NCBI GenBank assembly: GCA_014384665.1
Contig: JACNFI010000112.1
Span: 1 to 26,739, forward strand
DNA length: 26,739 bases
Direction of reading: 5' to 3'
Origin: Candidatus Cloacimonadota bacterium
GTDB taxonomy: Bacteria; Cloacimonadota; Cloacimonadia; JGIOTU-2
Shown here piece after piece: positions 8,069-15,386 of the stretch. The notes under the pieces are model-generated. The model had not been told where the DNA came from. It worked only from the letters and a program-made list of their open reading frames with translations, and made no database searches. How positions within the stretch are numbered: the first letter of the stretch is position 1; every line of letters begins with the position of its first letter. The translations under genes and the position numbers were made by a program.

Positions 8069-8191
8069 TGAGTCCATTCTAAAAAGGTATCTCCCGCGAA
8101 ATACGCGAAAAATACATGCGGATATTACTGAATTTACACGAACCATTTTCGAGTATTTCGTGTATTTCGCGGGTTTTTTATAGTAAACTCA
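8069..8191. mobile_element. Miniature inverted-repeat element, copy 2 (123 bp)
   Basis: Near-identical to copy 1 at 3828-3949: the central stretch from GGTATCTCCCGCGAAATACG through TTCGAGTATTTCGTGT is the same except for a few bases. Termini TGAGTCCATTCTA and TATAGTAAACTCA are slightly degraded inverted repeats. It is flanked by exact 4-bp direct repeats TATT (8065-8068 and 8192-8195). The CCCGCGAAA/TTTCGCGGG stem would form a hairpin followed on the minus strand by CCTTTTT, so it may separate transcription of the TPR gene from yicC. Confidence 0.8.
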
Positions 8192-8314
8192 TATTTAATA
8201 AATTTTTTTTGAATTTTTATGTTCTTAATAAATTGTCAAGAAAATTTCATTATAGGGGAAGGTCTTCTATCTTATTCTATATGTGCTGGTTGAAAAAACA
8301 TTTGCAAGTTTACA

Positions 8315-8336
8315 TAATGTCTCTTATCAGACATTA
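8315..8336 (-). terminator. Hairpin overlapping the TPR gene stop codon
   Basis: Perfect 8-bp stem TAATGTCT / AGACATTA with a 6-nt loop; on the minus strand the first arm begins with the TAA stop codon of the TPR gene. A run of six Ts follows about 16 nt later, so it is a weak or atypical intrinsic terminator, or an RNA 3'-end stabiliser. Confidence 0.35.
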
Positions 8337-10118
8337 CATTTCTATCTCTTTACGAACGATTCTAACTTCCGGTGCAAAAGCTCCTGTAGGATAATTAATT
8401 AAATAATTTCTGTATTGCTCATTAGCCAAATCATATTTTTTTAACTTAAAATAACAATCTCCAATTCTTTTTTGAACATATTCATTAAGTATCTCATTAT
8501 TTACATTTTCAGATAGTTGAAGATATTTTTTTAAAGATTTATCGTATTGAAATGTCTCAAAATAATAATCTGCAATTTTATTTTGTAAAAAAGTGATACA
8601 AGTTGAATCTTGGCATGCACCTAATATTCTATTATAATTTAATTCTACATCTTTAGTATTCAAGGTTTCTAATGCTTTAAGAAAAGACATAAATCCATTT
8701 ATAAGTTCATTACTATATGATAAAATATTGATATGATGAAAAAACTTATTAATAGAAACAATATCATTCAAATAAATGCTTTCATAATTATGAGCTATAA
8801 AATTTTGGAACAATGAATCCGACTTATTATACTGTTTTTGAAAGATAAAAGTTAAATAAAGCTTATAATTAACAAGAGAATGAATATCATCATCAAATCT
8901 GCTATTGGATAATATGTCTTTGTAAATAGAAACGGCTTTATCATAATTAGATTCATATAAGTAACTATCAGCAAGTAAGATGGAAAATTTGCCCATATCA
9001 CTTATACTTTGAGGTAGATTTTGGGCTTGTAGAATAAATTCTCTTGCTTTATCAGGTGCATTATGATAAAAAAGCTCAATTTTTGCTAAACTATAATATG
9101 CATTAATTACTTCACTTATTGGAAGTTTGCCTTTATATGTTCTATTATATAACTTAATAACATTTTGATAGTATTTATATGCTTCATTATACTCCTGCAT
9201 TTGATAATAAATATCACCCATTTTGTTATAAATATTAATTTTTAACTGAGTTTGTGGATTGATATTGAGAAACTCTTTATAACTTTGAATACACAAAAAC
9301 ATTAAACCTTTCTTTGCACAAATATCTGCAAACTGTAATAATGCATCATTTCCAATATTTTTGTATATTCTAAATGCGTTTTCATAATCTTTATTAATCA
9401 ATAAAAACTCTCCTAAGAGCGAACTCATCAAATTTGTTTTTGACTTTTTTAGTCTTTGTTTTATTGCTCGGATTATTTCCTCATTATTTACATCTAATTT
9501 TTCTAAAGAATATTTAATAAATTTATATGATTTTTTATCAAGCATATTGAGATATTCTTCAATTGCTTCTTGAAAGTTCATTTGAAATTTATAAATTGAA
9601 GCCATCTCATTAGCAAATAAAATTGGATTTTTGGATATTTCTCTTGCAGATTTATACATTTCTATTGCTTTATCAAAGTGAGCATTCCGCATATAAACTA
9701 AAGCTACTCTTTTATAAATATTGTAATCTTTTTTATTTTTATTTATTAAATTATTTGCCGTATTTTCAGCATCCTTAAATTTATTCATTTTAAGATACAT
9801 TTCTATTTGAGTAAGTGCGGAAAATTCATCATTTATATATTCAGATTCATTATCTAATAATAATTCTAACTTATCAAATTCCTTTTGAGAAAGATATAGA
9901 TTTGATAACCTTTGTATAACTTGAAAATTATGAGGAAATTGAGTAAGAAGTTCTTTATATAACTGTTCTGCTTTGGTGAATTTTTTATATTTTTCATAAT
10001 TATTTGCAGTCTTAAGTTTAAATTTGATAAAATCTTCATTCTGATATGAATATAATGAAAAATTTAAACTAAAAAACAATCCTATAAATAATATAATATA
10101 AGTAATTTTGCTCTGCAT
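8334..10118 (-). CDS. Secreted/periplasmic tetratricopeptide-repeat protein (594 aa)
   Basis: The N-terminus MQSKITYIILFIGLFFSLNF reads as a signal peptide (Lys, then a hydrophobic core) and would place the protein in the periplasm. The rest is a chain of TPR-like helix pairs, e.g. YKKFTKAEQLYKELLTQFP (about 42-60), AHFDKAIEMYKSAREISKNP, QEYNEAYKYYQNVIKLY, SNYDKAVSIYKDILSN and the C-terminal KKYDLANEQYRNYLINYP. The last repeat resembles outer-membrane-lipoprotein-type TPRs such as BamD/YbgF, but no lipobox or named family is recognised. A 57-bp gap separates it from the large coiled-coil gene upstream on the same strand, so the two are probably co-transcribed and may form one envelope complex. 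Confidence 0.8.
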   Translation of the reverse strand: MQSKITYIILFIGLFFSLNFSLYSYQNEDFIKFKLKTANNYEKYKKFTKAEQLYKELLTQFPHNFQVIQRLSNLYLSQKEFDKLELLLDNESEYINDEFSALTQIEMYLKMNKFKDAENTANNLINKNKKDYNIYKRVALVYMRNAHFDKAIEMYKSAREISKNPILFANEMASIYKFQMNFQEAIEEYLNMLDKKSYKFIKYSLEKLDVNNEEIIRAIKQRLKKSKTNLMSSLLGEFLLINKDYENAFRIYKNIGNDALLQFADICAKKGLMFLCIQSYKEFLNINPQTQLKINIYNKMGDIYYQMQEYNEAYKYYQNVIKLYNRTYKGKLPISEVINAYYSLAKIELFYHNAPDKAREFILQAQNLPQSISDMGKFSILLADSYLYESNYDKAVSIYKDILSNSRFDDDIHSLVNYKLYLTFIFQKQYNKSDSLFQNFIAHNYESIYLNDIVSINKFFHHINILSYSNELINGFMSFLKALETLNTKDVELNYNRILGACQDSTCITFLQNKIADYYFETFQYDKSLKKYLQLSENVNNEILNEYVQKRIGDCYFKLKKYDLANEQYRNYLINYPTGAFAPEVRIVRKEIEM

Positions 10119-10175
10119 TTTATAAATTTCCTTATTAAATAAATTTTGTTTTACAATTTAAGTTTAGAGTTTTAT

Positions 10176-13100
10176 TCACTCATTTTGAATTCTTTCTAAA
10201 TATTCCTTTATTAAGCGATGATATTCTTCTGGATAATTTTCATTAATAAATTTAAGGATATCTTTCACTTGGATGGTCTTGGTATCAATTTTCAATGAAT
10301 CTGGTATTTTGTATTCTTGTTGTTCTGGACTTTTTGATTCTCTTCTTTTACTATAATCCCGACGATGAATTGATTTTTGTGCATCCAGAAGTCGTGAAAG
10401 AATTCTCTGTTGTTTTTCTATAAGTTCTTTATCAATAATACCTTTCTCAAGTTTTTTGATTACTTCTTTAATTTCTTCCTTAATATTTTCAAGATTACCG
10501 AGAAGTTTTTCAGCCTCAGGGAAATCTCGTAGTAATCTTTCTAAATTTTCTTTTATCTGTTTTTCATTCCCGATGATTCTGTCCAACATATTTCTTTGCT
10601 GAGGGGTCAATCCTTGACTTTGTTGCATCATTTGTTCAAGTAGTGCTTGCGTTAGGAAATTAATAGCCATTTGTCCTTGCGACATTTGCTGGAGTTGTTG
10701 CATTAATTGCTGCATCCCCCCTCCCCCACTTTTACATTGTGACATCTGGCTTTGAGATTGCAATAAATCAATAATCATCTTGTTTATTGAAGTGTAAATC
10801 TCATTTTTGTCTTTTTGAACATTATAATTTCGTCTTTCACTTATCTTTTCAAATATACTTTCAAGTTGGCTTAATGTTTCTGCTGTATGAGCAGAGAATT
10901 TTGGGTTAATCACCAACATAATAAGCGGCATACTATACAGATGATTAATTGAATTTTTTATCCCTTCATAAATCCCAACTTCCTTATCTAATATATCGTA
11001 GGAAGTATACTTTTTATCTAATATTATTTCTTGTTGTTTTGAGAAATAGATAAGTTCAAACAATGCCTGTTCAATTAAAGTTTGAAATTGTGCTTGCATA
11101 GCCGATTGCATCATACTCTGTGCCATTTGTATTGATTGTTTTAGTTGAGAAAAACTTTGTTGTATACTGCTTTGATTTGAGCATAGCCCCATAGGATTGT
11201 TATTCTGCATTTGTTGTGTAGCATTTTCAAGATTTTCTGGTAGTTTATCTTTTTCCATTTGCTCAAGAGCCTTTTGCAATTCTTGTGCTGCCAGTTTTTC
11301 CCGATTATCAGTAAGTTCCTTACTTAAATTTTCAAGGTTATTCTGAAGATTATCGCATTTTTCGGAAATATCCTCTTGTTCGCCAGCCAAATCGCTTAAA
11401 TTCTTATTCTCCTCTACTTTTTCACCTGTTTTCTTGTTTAACTCCTTCTGCAGTTTTTCCAGTTCTTCTGCTTGCTGTAAGCATTTTTGCATATCCTGTT
11501 CTAATTTTATGCTCTTCAAAAGATTCAGAGTTTCTTCTAACTTTTTTAAGAATTCTTCTTGCGAAAACTTAAAATTATTTAATGCTTTTTTCATCTGTTC
11601 TGGATTGATATTTTGCATAGCATTCTGCAATCTTTTCAATGCTTCGTTTAGCTCGGGAGTAGCAATTTCCTCCATTATTTCCTGGATTTGTTTCAACTTT
11701 TCCAGTGTTTCATCAGCCACGGCTTTATTTTTTTCAATTTGGTCTATAAACTTTTTGTATTCTTCGGCAGTTTCTGCAGATTTTTTTGCTAATTCCTTCT
11801 GATTTTTAAGAACAGATTTTAGGTCTTCCTTTTCTTCCCAATCCATCTCTTCAGTTTTTAGAAATTTTCGTCTTATTTCATCAAATTTATCTTTTTGTTT
11901 TTGAGCATCATTTAGTGTTTCTTGTAGATTTTTATATTTATCTTCTTGCTGGGCTTGTATCTCTTCATATAATTCCTCTATTGAAGGAAACTTAAGCAAG
12001 TAGATTTTTGATTTATCACTCTGTCTGTCTGGAATCGTGCAATTGTCGTATACAATTAAATAATAAAAGATTACATCACCCGGCAAGAGATTCTGGTCGT
12101 TTATGTCAAAAGTGTATGTGCCTTTTAGAGATGTTTGTTCCATGTCCTTTTGTATAGTTCGGGAAGAATATTCTTCGTTATTTTTTTTGAAAACAATTTG
12201 AAGTTCAGAAATTCCAAAATCATCTGTTGCAAGAAATTCAATATCTTCTTTTAAGTTTTGAGCTAAAATTTTATCCTCTGCTGGGAAAAGAATTTCAACT
12301 CGTGGAGGTATGTCTTCCTCAGCATAAATCGTGCGTTCAATTATTTGATTTTTATTATTCAATATATCTTCTAAATAGAAGTGGTATGAAAGGCTTTTAT
12401 CAACTGTAAATGCTGTTGAATACAAAAAATCATCTATCTTTTCCAATACTTTTGTTTGGCCATCAGAAAATACAATACGGTGTTCCAAAAGATTATTATT
12501 AACTACCAATGTAAGTTTGATTTTGGTCCCTTTTAGTGCAATAATATTTCCCGAAGCATCTTCCTCAACTTTATTAGAAAGTTTTGAATACGCAGGAAAT
12601 GAGTAATCAACGGTTAATTTTTTTATTGTTGGCTTTTCTAATATATTTATGATGAAAGAATCTGATTTTGCGAAATCATTTTGAATATAGTACCTTATGC
12701 TGTCGTTAATGTTATAGAATATGTAATAATTTTTGTTTAGATCAACCGATTTCCACCTGAGATTTTGTTCGTAATTCAAAGTGTAATTTAGTTCAGAATA
12801 ATAATTTTCAATTTGGATTTTTTGATTAGTTCCTTTTAGCAATACAATGTCTCCAGGGAAGACTTTAATTTCTCTATCATATTTTGGAGCAAAACCTTCT
12901 ATATTAGTTATCGCAGTGTAAAATGTATCGTAGCTTTCTTGATTTATAATAAAAGAAATAATAGATATACAAAGAATAAATGAAAATATTTTCAGTGAAT
13001 AAAGTAATTTTTTATATGGAAATATGTCTTTAAATTTAATTCTATCTGCAATCTCATTTGCTAATTTTATATTAGCATTAATGATTTCATCAGAGTAAAA

Positions 13101-13436
13101 TGTTTTAGACTTATCATTTTCAAATTCCAGACTGGAAAGGATTATCTCATTTTGTTCTGGATGGATATTTGCTATTTTTTTTGCAATATATTCTAATGAA
13201 TGAAATGATAAGATTATCCTAATAATATAAAATAGGATAGCTATTAAAGAAAGAGATTTGAATATAATTACTATTATTGAAAGAATTGAATAATCATTTT
13301 GTAATGCATTTATAACGAAGTTTGACCCAACAGATAAAATCAGTATGATAGACAAAAGTAGTAAAAGATTCTCTAATACTTTTGTCAGAAAATATTCTGT
13401 TCGTAATGAATTGATTTTCTTTTTGTAAGGATTCAT
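10176..13436 (-). CDS. DUF4175-like giant membrane-anchored coiled-coil protein (1086 aa)
   Basis: Function unknown. The N-terminus has two hydrophobic segments (about 20-45 and 48-75) and a third at about 145-165, as expected for an inner-membrane anchor. Residues about 170-490 form a beta-rich region with repeated IgG-like phrases (FPGDIVLLKGTNQKIQIEN, PRVEILFPAEDK, YTFDINDQNLLPGDVIFYYL). From about 490 to 770 the sequence is Lys/Glu/Gln/Asn-rich coiled coil. It then becomes Gln/Met-rich, with GGGGMQQLMQQLQQMSQGQM near 905-925. This order matches DUF4175-type proteins known in FCB-group bacteria, which often sit near MoxR/Bat genes; none of those is here. Its partner appears to be the adjacent secreted TPR protein. 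Start ATG 13436 (MNPYKKKINS) leads directly into the first TM segment. Confidence 0.7.
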   Translation of the reverse strand: MNPYKKKINSLRTEYFLTKVLENLLLLLSIILILSVGSNFVINALQNDYSILSIIVIIFKSLSLIAILFYIIRIILSFHSLEYIAKKIANIHPEQNEIILSSLEFENDKSKTFYSDEIINANIKLANEIADRIKFKDIFPYKKLLYSLKIFSFILCISIISFIINQESYDTFYTAITNIEGFAPKYDREIKVFPGDIVLLKGTNQKIQIENYYSELNYTLNYEQNLRWKSVDLNKNYYIFYNINDSIRYYIQNDFAKSDSFIINILEKPTIKKLTVDYSFPAYSKLSNKVEEDASGNIIALKGTKIKLTLVVNNNLLEHRIVFSDGQTKVLEKIDDFLYSTAFTVDKSLSYHFYLEDILNNKNQIIERTIYAEEDIPPRVEILFPAEDKILAQNLKEDIEFLATDDFGISELQIVFKKNNEEYSSRTIQKDMEQTSLKGTYTFDINDQNLLPGDVIFYYLIVYDNCTIPDRQSDKSKIYLLKFPSIEELYEEIQAQQEDKYKNLQETLNDAQKQKDKFDEIRRKFLKTEEMDWEEKEDLKSVLKNQKELAKKSAETAEEYKKFIDQIEKNKAVADETLEKLKQIQEIMEEIATPELNEALKRLQNAMQNINPEQMKKALNNFKFSQEEFLKKLEETLNLLKSIKLEQDMQKCLQQAEELEKLQKELNKKTGEKVEENKNLSDLAGEQEDISEKCDNLQNNLENLSKELTDNREKLAAQELQKALEQMEKDKLPENLENATQQMQNNNPMGLCSNQSSIQQSFSQLKQSIQMAQSMMQSAMQAQFQTLIEQALFELIYFSKQQEIILDKKYTSYDILDKEVGIYEGIKNSINHLYSMPLIMLVINPKFSAHTAETLSQLESIFEKISERRNYNVQKDKNEIYTSINKMIIDLLQSQSQMSQCKSGGGGMQQLMQQLQQMSQGQMAINFLTQALLEQMMQQSQGLTPQQRNMLDRIIGNEKQIKENLERLLRDFPEAEKLLGNLENIKEEIKEVIKKLEKGIIDKELIEKQQRILSRLLDAQKSIHRRDYSKRRESKSPEQQEYKIPDSLKIDTKTIQVKDILKFINENYPEEYHRLIKEYLERIQNE

Positions 13437-13467
13437 TTTTTAATCTAAAACCATTATTTCCAATCTA

Positions 13468-13547
13468 CTAACCTTCAAACCTGCTAACCTTCAAACTTGC
13501 TAACCTTCAAACCTTTAAACTTTCCAACCTTTAAACTTTCCAACTTT
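13468..13547. repeat. 16-bp-period minisatellite, five units
   Basis: Five degenerate 16-bp units in tandem: CTAACCTTCAAACCTG, CTAACCTTCAAACTTG, CTAACCTTCAAACCTT, then two TAAACTTTCCAACNTT-type units. Each unit is roughly two 8-mers. It lies between the DUF4175-like gene start and the tRNA, so it could influence the upstream region of that gene and is a candidate variable locus between strains. Confidence 0.75.
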
Positions 13548-13553
13548 TTTATA

Positions 13554-13628
13554 TGGAGCCATCAGCGGGACTTGAACCCACGATCTACTGATTACGAATC
13601 AGTTGCTCTACCACTGAGCTATGATGGC
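13554..13628 (-). tRNA. tRNA-Thr (anticodon CGU)
   Basis: On the minus strand the sequence folds as a cloverleaf: acceptor GCCATCA / TGATGGC (7 bp), D-arm GCTCAGTGGTAGAGC, anticodon stem ACTGA / TCAGT with loop TTCGTAA (anticodon CGT, decoding ACG), T-arm GTGGGTTCAAGTCCCGC with the canonical TTCAAGT loop, discriminator T and an encoded CCA. The variable loop is short (class I). Confidence 0.96.
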
Positions 13629-13735
13629 GTTTTTTATTTATTTAGTAATGATATTAGTTTATTGTCAAGTTTTGGAATTGATAAATATGAATAAAAAAAA
13701 CAGCAAAAGCTAAAGGTTCATAAAAAATTTTTGTT

Positions 13736-14005
13736 TTACCAACTTTCGTTTTGCTCAAAACGAAAGTAAAAGTGCTTTTGGGCAAAAGCATGACCTAAGC
13801 CACTTTTTAAATATTTTTCGAATTCAATAGCCTTGCTCTTCTCTTTAAAAGCAATATAAGTATTAATTGTCCAAGGTTTATATTTTGATGTGTATTCACA
13901 ATTTCCAGTATTATGAGCATTTAATCGTTTCTTCAAATCAGAGGTATAGCCAATATACCTTTTTGTTGGATCTGTTTTACTTTCAATTATGTAAGTATAA
14001 TACAT
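13736..14005 (-). CDS. GIY-YIG domain nuclease-like protein (89 aa)
   Basis: Stand-alone single-domain GIY-YIG protein. The first strand YYTYIIES and the second RYIGYTSDLKKRL form the split motif (the 'YIG' as Y17-I18-G19), R27 matches the catalytic arginine, and E63 in EFEKYLKSG matches the metal-binding glutamate. HN at 31-32 and the terminal GHAFAQKHF are typical of the small UPF0213/URI-like relatives. The biological role of these small proteins is poorly known. Many sit between stable RNA genes, as here (tRNA-Thr on one side, tmRNA on the other), and they are prone to horizontal transfer. No strong ribosome binding site is visible. Confidence 0.85.
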   Translation of the reverse strand: MYYTYIIESKTDPTKRYIGYTSDLKKRLNAHNTGNCEYTSKYKPWTINTYIAFKEKSKAIEFEKYLKSGLGHAFAQKHFYFRFEQNESW

Positions 14006-14049
14006 TATTTATAACTAATAGTGTCTTCCTCCGTCAAGACTACGGAAGA

Positions 14050-14152
14050 CATCTTTCGCACTAAATAATTGACTTTAGACATGAATAGAATAAATAATTA
14101 AAATATGGCTTGCCATCTGGATCTCATTTATGAAATAAATGTGCGAAAGATG
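14050..14152. repeat. 12-bp inverted repeat framing the 3' flank of tmRNA
   Basis: CATCTTTCGCAC (14050-14061) and GTGCGAAAGATG (14141-14152) are perfect inverted copies about 80 bp apart; the inner arm runs into the encoded CCA of tmRNA. Also inside are ATGGCTTGCCAT (14105-14116, palindromic) and CATTTAT/ATAAATG (14127-14143). Beside it, TGTCTTCC (14022-14029) pairs with GGAAGACA (14044-14051). The set may act in tmRNA 3' processing or termination, or be a small inserted element. Confidence 0.6.
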
Positions 14153-14500
14153 GTGGAGGTGGCGGGAATCGAACCCGCGTCCAGAGATTTGGTTGCAAGA
14201 ACTTCTACATACTTATTCTGTTGTATTTTCTCATTCTGAACAGAACAGCAGACAAATCTGAACAGAACCAGTCTATAAATTTCAATATTGCTTATAGACA
14301 TCACAATATCAAAGCCATTTTAATCGGCATTTGAATAGAAGCAAATGGCAACTTCAGTCCAAATGTAGCTACTTTATTAGGCAGCTAATGCGAGATTTTC
14401 ATCTGCAATTAATTTTGATATCACCATTTTTAACGGGATAGGTAATCTCCCCGGTATGCTATTCTTGCACCCGCAGTCCCTGTCGAAGCCTGTCACCCCC
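14151..14500 (-). ncRNA. ssrA: tmRNA (transfer-messenger RNA)
   Basis: Rescues stalled ribosomes by trans-translation with SmpB. On the minus strand the 5' end GGGGGTGACAGGCTTCGACAGGG and 3' end GGACGCGGGTTCGATTCCCGCC-ACCTCCACCA are the classic tmRNA signatures. The acceptor GGGGGUG pairs with CACCUCC and the T-arm is complete. The tag reading frame is GCA GAT GAA AAT CTC GCA TTA GCT GCC TAA TAA, giving tag ADENLALAA (plus the tRNA-derived alanine), which ends in the LAA degradation signal. The resume GCA is preceded by TAATT, comparable to the TAGTC before the E. coli resume codon. It is a one-piece, non-permuted tmRNA of about 350 nt. Confidence 0.96.
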
Positions 14501-14535
14501 TATGTATCTATTGAAGAACAAAGCTATAAATATCA

Positions 14536-14564
14536 ATATAAATAATAAGTAAATATTTTGTCAA
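14536..14564 (-). promoter_or_regulatory. Sigma70-type promoter of ssrA
   Basis: On the minus strand TTGACA (14559-14564), a 17-bp spacer and TTATAT (14536-14541). Transcription would begin near 14529, leaving a leader of about 28 nt removed by RNase P. A similar TTGACAAAAT at 15447-15456 stands at about the same distance upstream of the truncated ssrA copy. Confidence 0.65.
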
Positions 14565-14593
14565 CCTTGTTTTTTATTATTGCTGATATTTTC

Positions 14594-14845
14594 TCAATAA
14601 ACATCTGATCTCTTATCAATTTTTATAATGCCAATTAAATTGTTCTTATAATCTACTTCATAAAGTATTCTGTAATCTCCAACTCGCGCTCTAAATAAAC
14701 CTTTAGATCCTACTATCTTTTTTGTATCATGAATAAACGGATTTTCTCTGAGTTTCTCTATCTTCTCTATTATTCTTTTGACAAGAGTTCCATTGGATTT
14801 CTTTAGAAATTTCGCAGCCTTGTTGGAATATCTAATATCAAGCAT
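14594..14845 (-). CDS. RelE/ParE-superfamily toxin (83 aa)
   Basis: Toxin of a type II toxin-antitoxin pair. Seen: MLDIRYSNKAAKFLKKSNGT (family-typical beta-strand followed by 'kaakfLkk'), the ENPFIHDTKKIVGSKGLFRARVGDYRILYEV core (RelE 'R.rvGdyRilY' motif), and C-terminal IIKIDKRSDVY. RelE-type members are ribosome-dependent mRNA endonucleases while ParE members act on gyrase; this sequence (GDYRILYEVD, IDKRSDVY) looks more RelE-like, though the target is not provable here. The start overlaps the antitoxin stop by 8 bp, the usual coupling of antitoxin first, toxin second. It lies 93 bp upstream of the tmRNA 5' end. Confidence 0.9.
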   Translation of the reverse strand: MLDIRYSNKAAKFLKKSNGTLVKRIIEKIEKLRENPFIHDTKKIVGSKGLFRARVGDYRILYEVDYKNNLIGIIKIDKRSDVY

Positions 14846-15050
14846 TATAATTCAACTCTTTTTTAAGAACCTCATGCAAGATTAATTTTCCTTCAGATTT
14901 TTCTTTTTTATACTCCTTAAGAGCTTTGTAATCATCTTCAGTCAATATATTATCTATGTCAACCATGTGCTTCGCTATCTCTATAATTTTTTCTCTAACA
15001 AATTCTAAATCACTATGAATTGTCTCTAATGTTATAGTTTTTCTTGCCAT
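14838..15050 (-). CDS. Antitoxin partner of the RelE-type toxin (70 aa)
   Basis: Small acidic/basic helical protein (MARKTITLETIHSDLEFVRE ... LILHEVLKKELNYNA) directly upstream of and overlapping the toxin by 8 bp. An N-terminal beta-strand-like stretch followed by helices fits RHH/AbrB-less RelB-like antitoxins, and the C-terminal amphipathic segment would wrap the toxin. Such antitoxins usually repress their own operon; an operator would lie between 15051 and about 15110, but I see no clear palindrome there. Family assignment is mainly by genetic context. Confidence 0.8.
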   Translation of the reverse strand: MARKTITLETIHSDLEFVREKIIEIAKHMVDIDNILTEDDYKALKEYKKEKSEGKLILHEVLKKELNYNA

Positions 15051-15122
15051 CTTGTTATACCTCTCAGTTATATTTGAGGGATGTGCATAATGCCAAATTT
15101 ATTAATAGATAGGGTATCGTTT

Positions 15123-15231
15123 AACGGTTGCGCAACTCGAAACGGTTGACGGAAAACGGTAAACGGCACTTCTATCCCCGCGTCCGCGGGGATTGCCGTA
15201 AAACGCAGCGAGTCGCTCAACCGCAACCGTT
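15123..15231. repeat. Nested inverted repeat with GC-rich central hairpin
   Basis: AACGGTTGCG (15123-15132) and CGCAACCGTT (15222-15231) form perfect arms, and in the centre ATCCCCGCG TC CGCGGGGAT (15174-15193) is a perfect hairpin. The section is far richer in C and G than its surroundings. Phrases such as CGGTTGACGG and GGTAAAC recur in the repeat region at 19600-19690. No gene is likely here. Confidence 0.6.
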
Positions 15232-15326
15232 TGACCTCGTTTATAATATGAATCATTCTTTCAATATTCACTTGTAATTTAGGCACATTCCTCATATATT
15301 TATTCAACATTATTATTGATAGAACA

Positions 15327-15386
15327 GGTAACCTCACCGGTATGCTATTCCTGCACCCACAGTCCCTGTCGAAACCTGTCACCCCC
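15327..15386 (-). pseudogene. Truncated second copy of the tmRNA 5' end
   Basis: About 92% identical (five substitutions over about 65 bp) to the 5' end of ssrA, in the same orientation. It starts at GGGGGTGACAGG (15386 downward), keeps the GACAGGGACTG and GCATACCGG segments, and decays just after the GGTTACC stem. The upstream flank also keeps CATA before the start and a TTGACAAAAT box 65 bp upstream. The T-arm and 3' acceptor strand are missing, so no functional tmRNA can form. The 15.05-15.62 kb interval otherwise holds no plausible gene, only repeats and AT-rich DNA. Confidence 0.85.

Noticed and set aside
8116..8394. 92-aa ORF on +
   Set aside because: Covers the second miniature element and antisense of the TPR gene end; no recognisable features.
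11434..11802. 122-aa Ser/Phe/Cys-rich ORF on +
   Set aside because: Exact antisense of the Lys/Glu-rich coiled-coil part of the DUF4175-like gene; the composition is a mirror of that.
13497..13694. 65-aa ORF on + containing WSHQRDLNPRSTDYESVALP
   Set aside because: This is the antisense of the tRNA-Thr gene; such peptides are a well-known artefact of translating tRNA regions.
15068..15382. 104-aa ORF on - starting MTGFDRDCGCRN
   Set aside because: Its start is the translated ssrA 5' fragment and the rest is palindromic repeat; no protein-like pattern.
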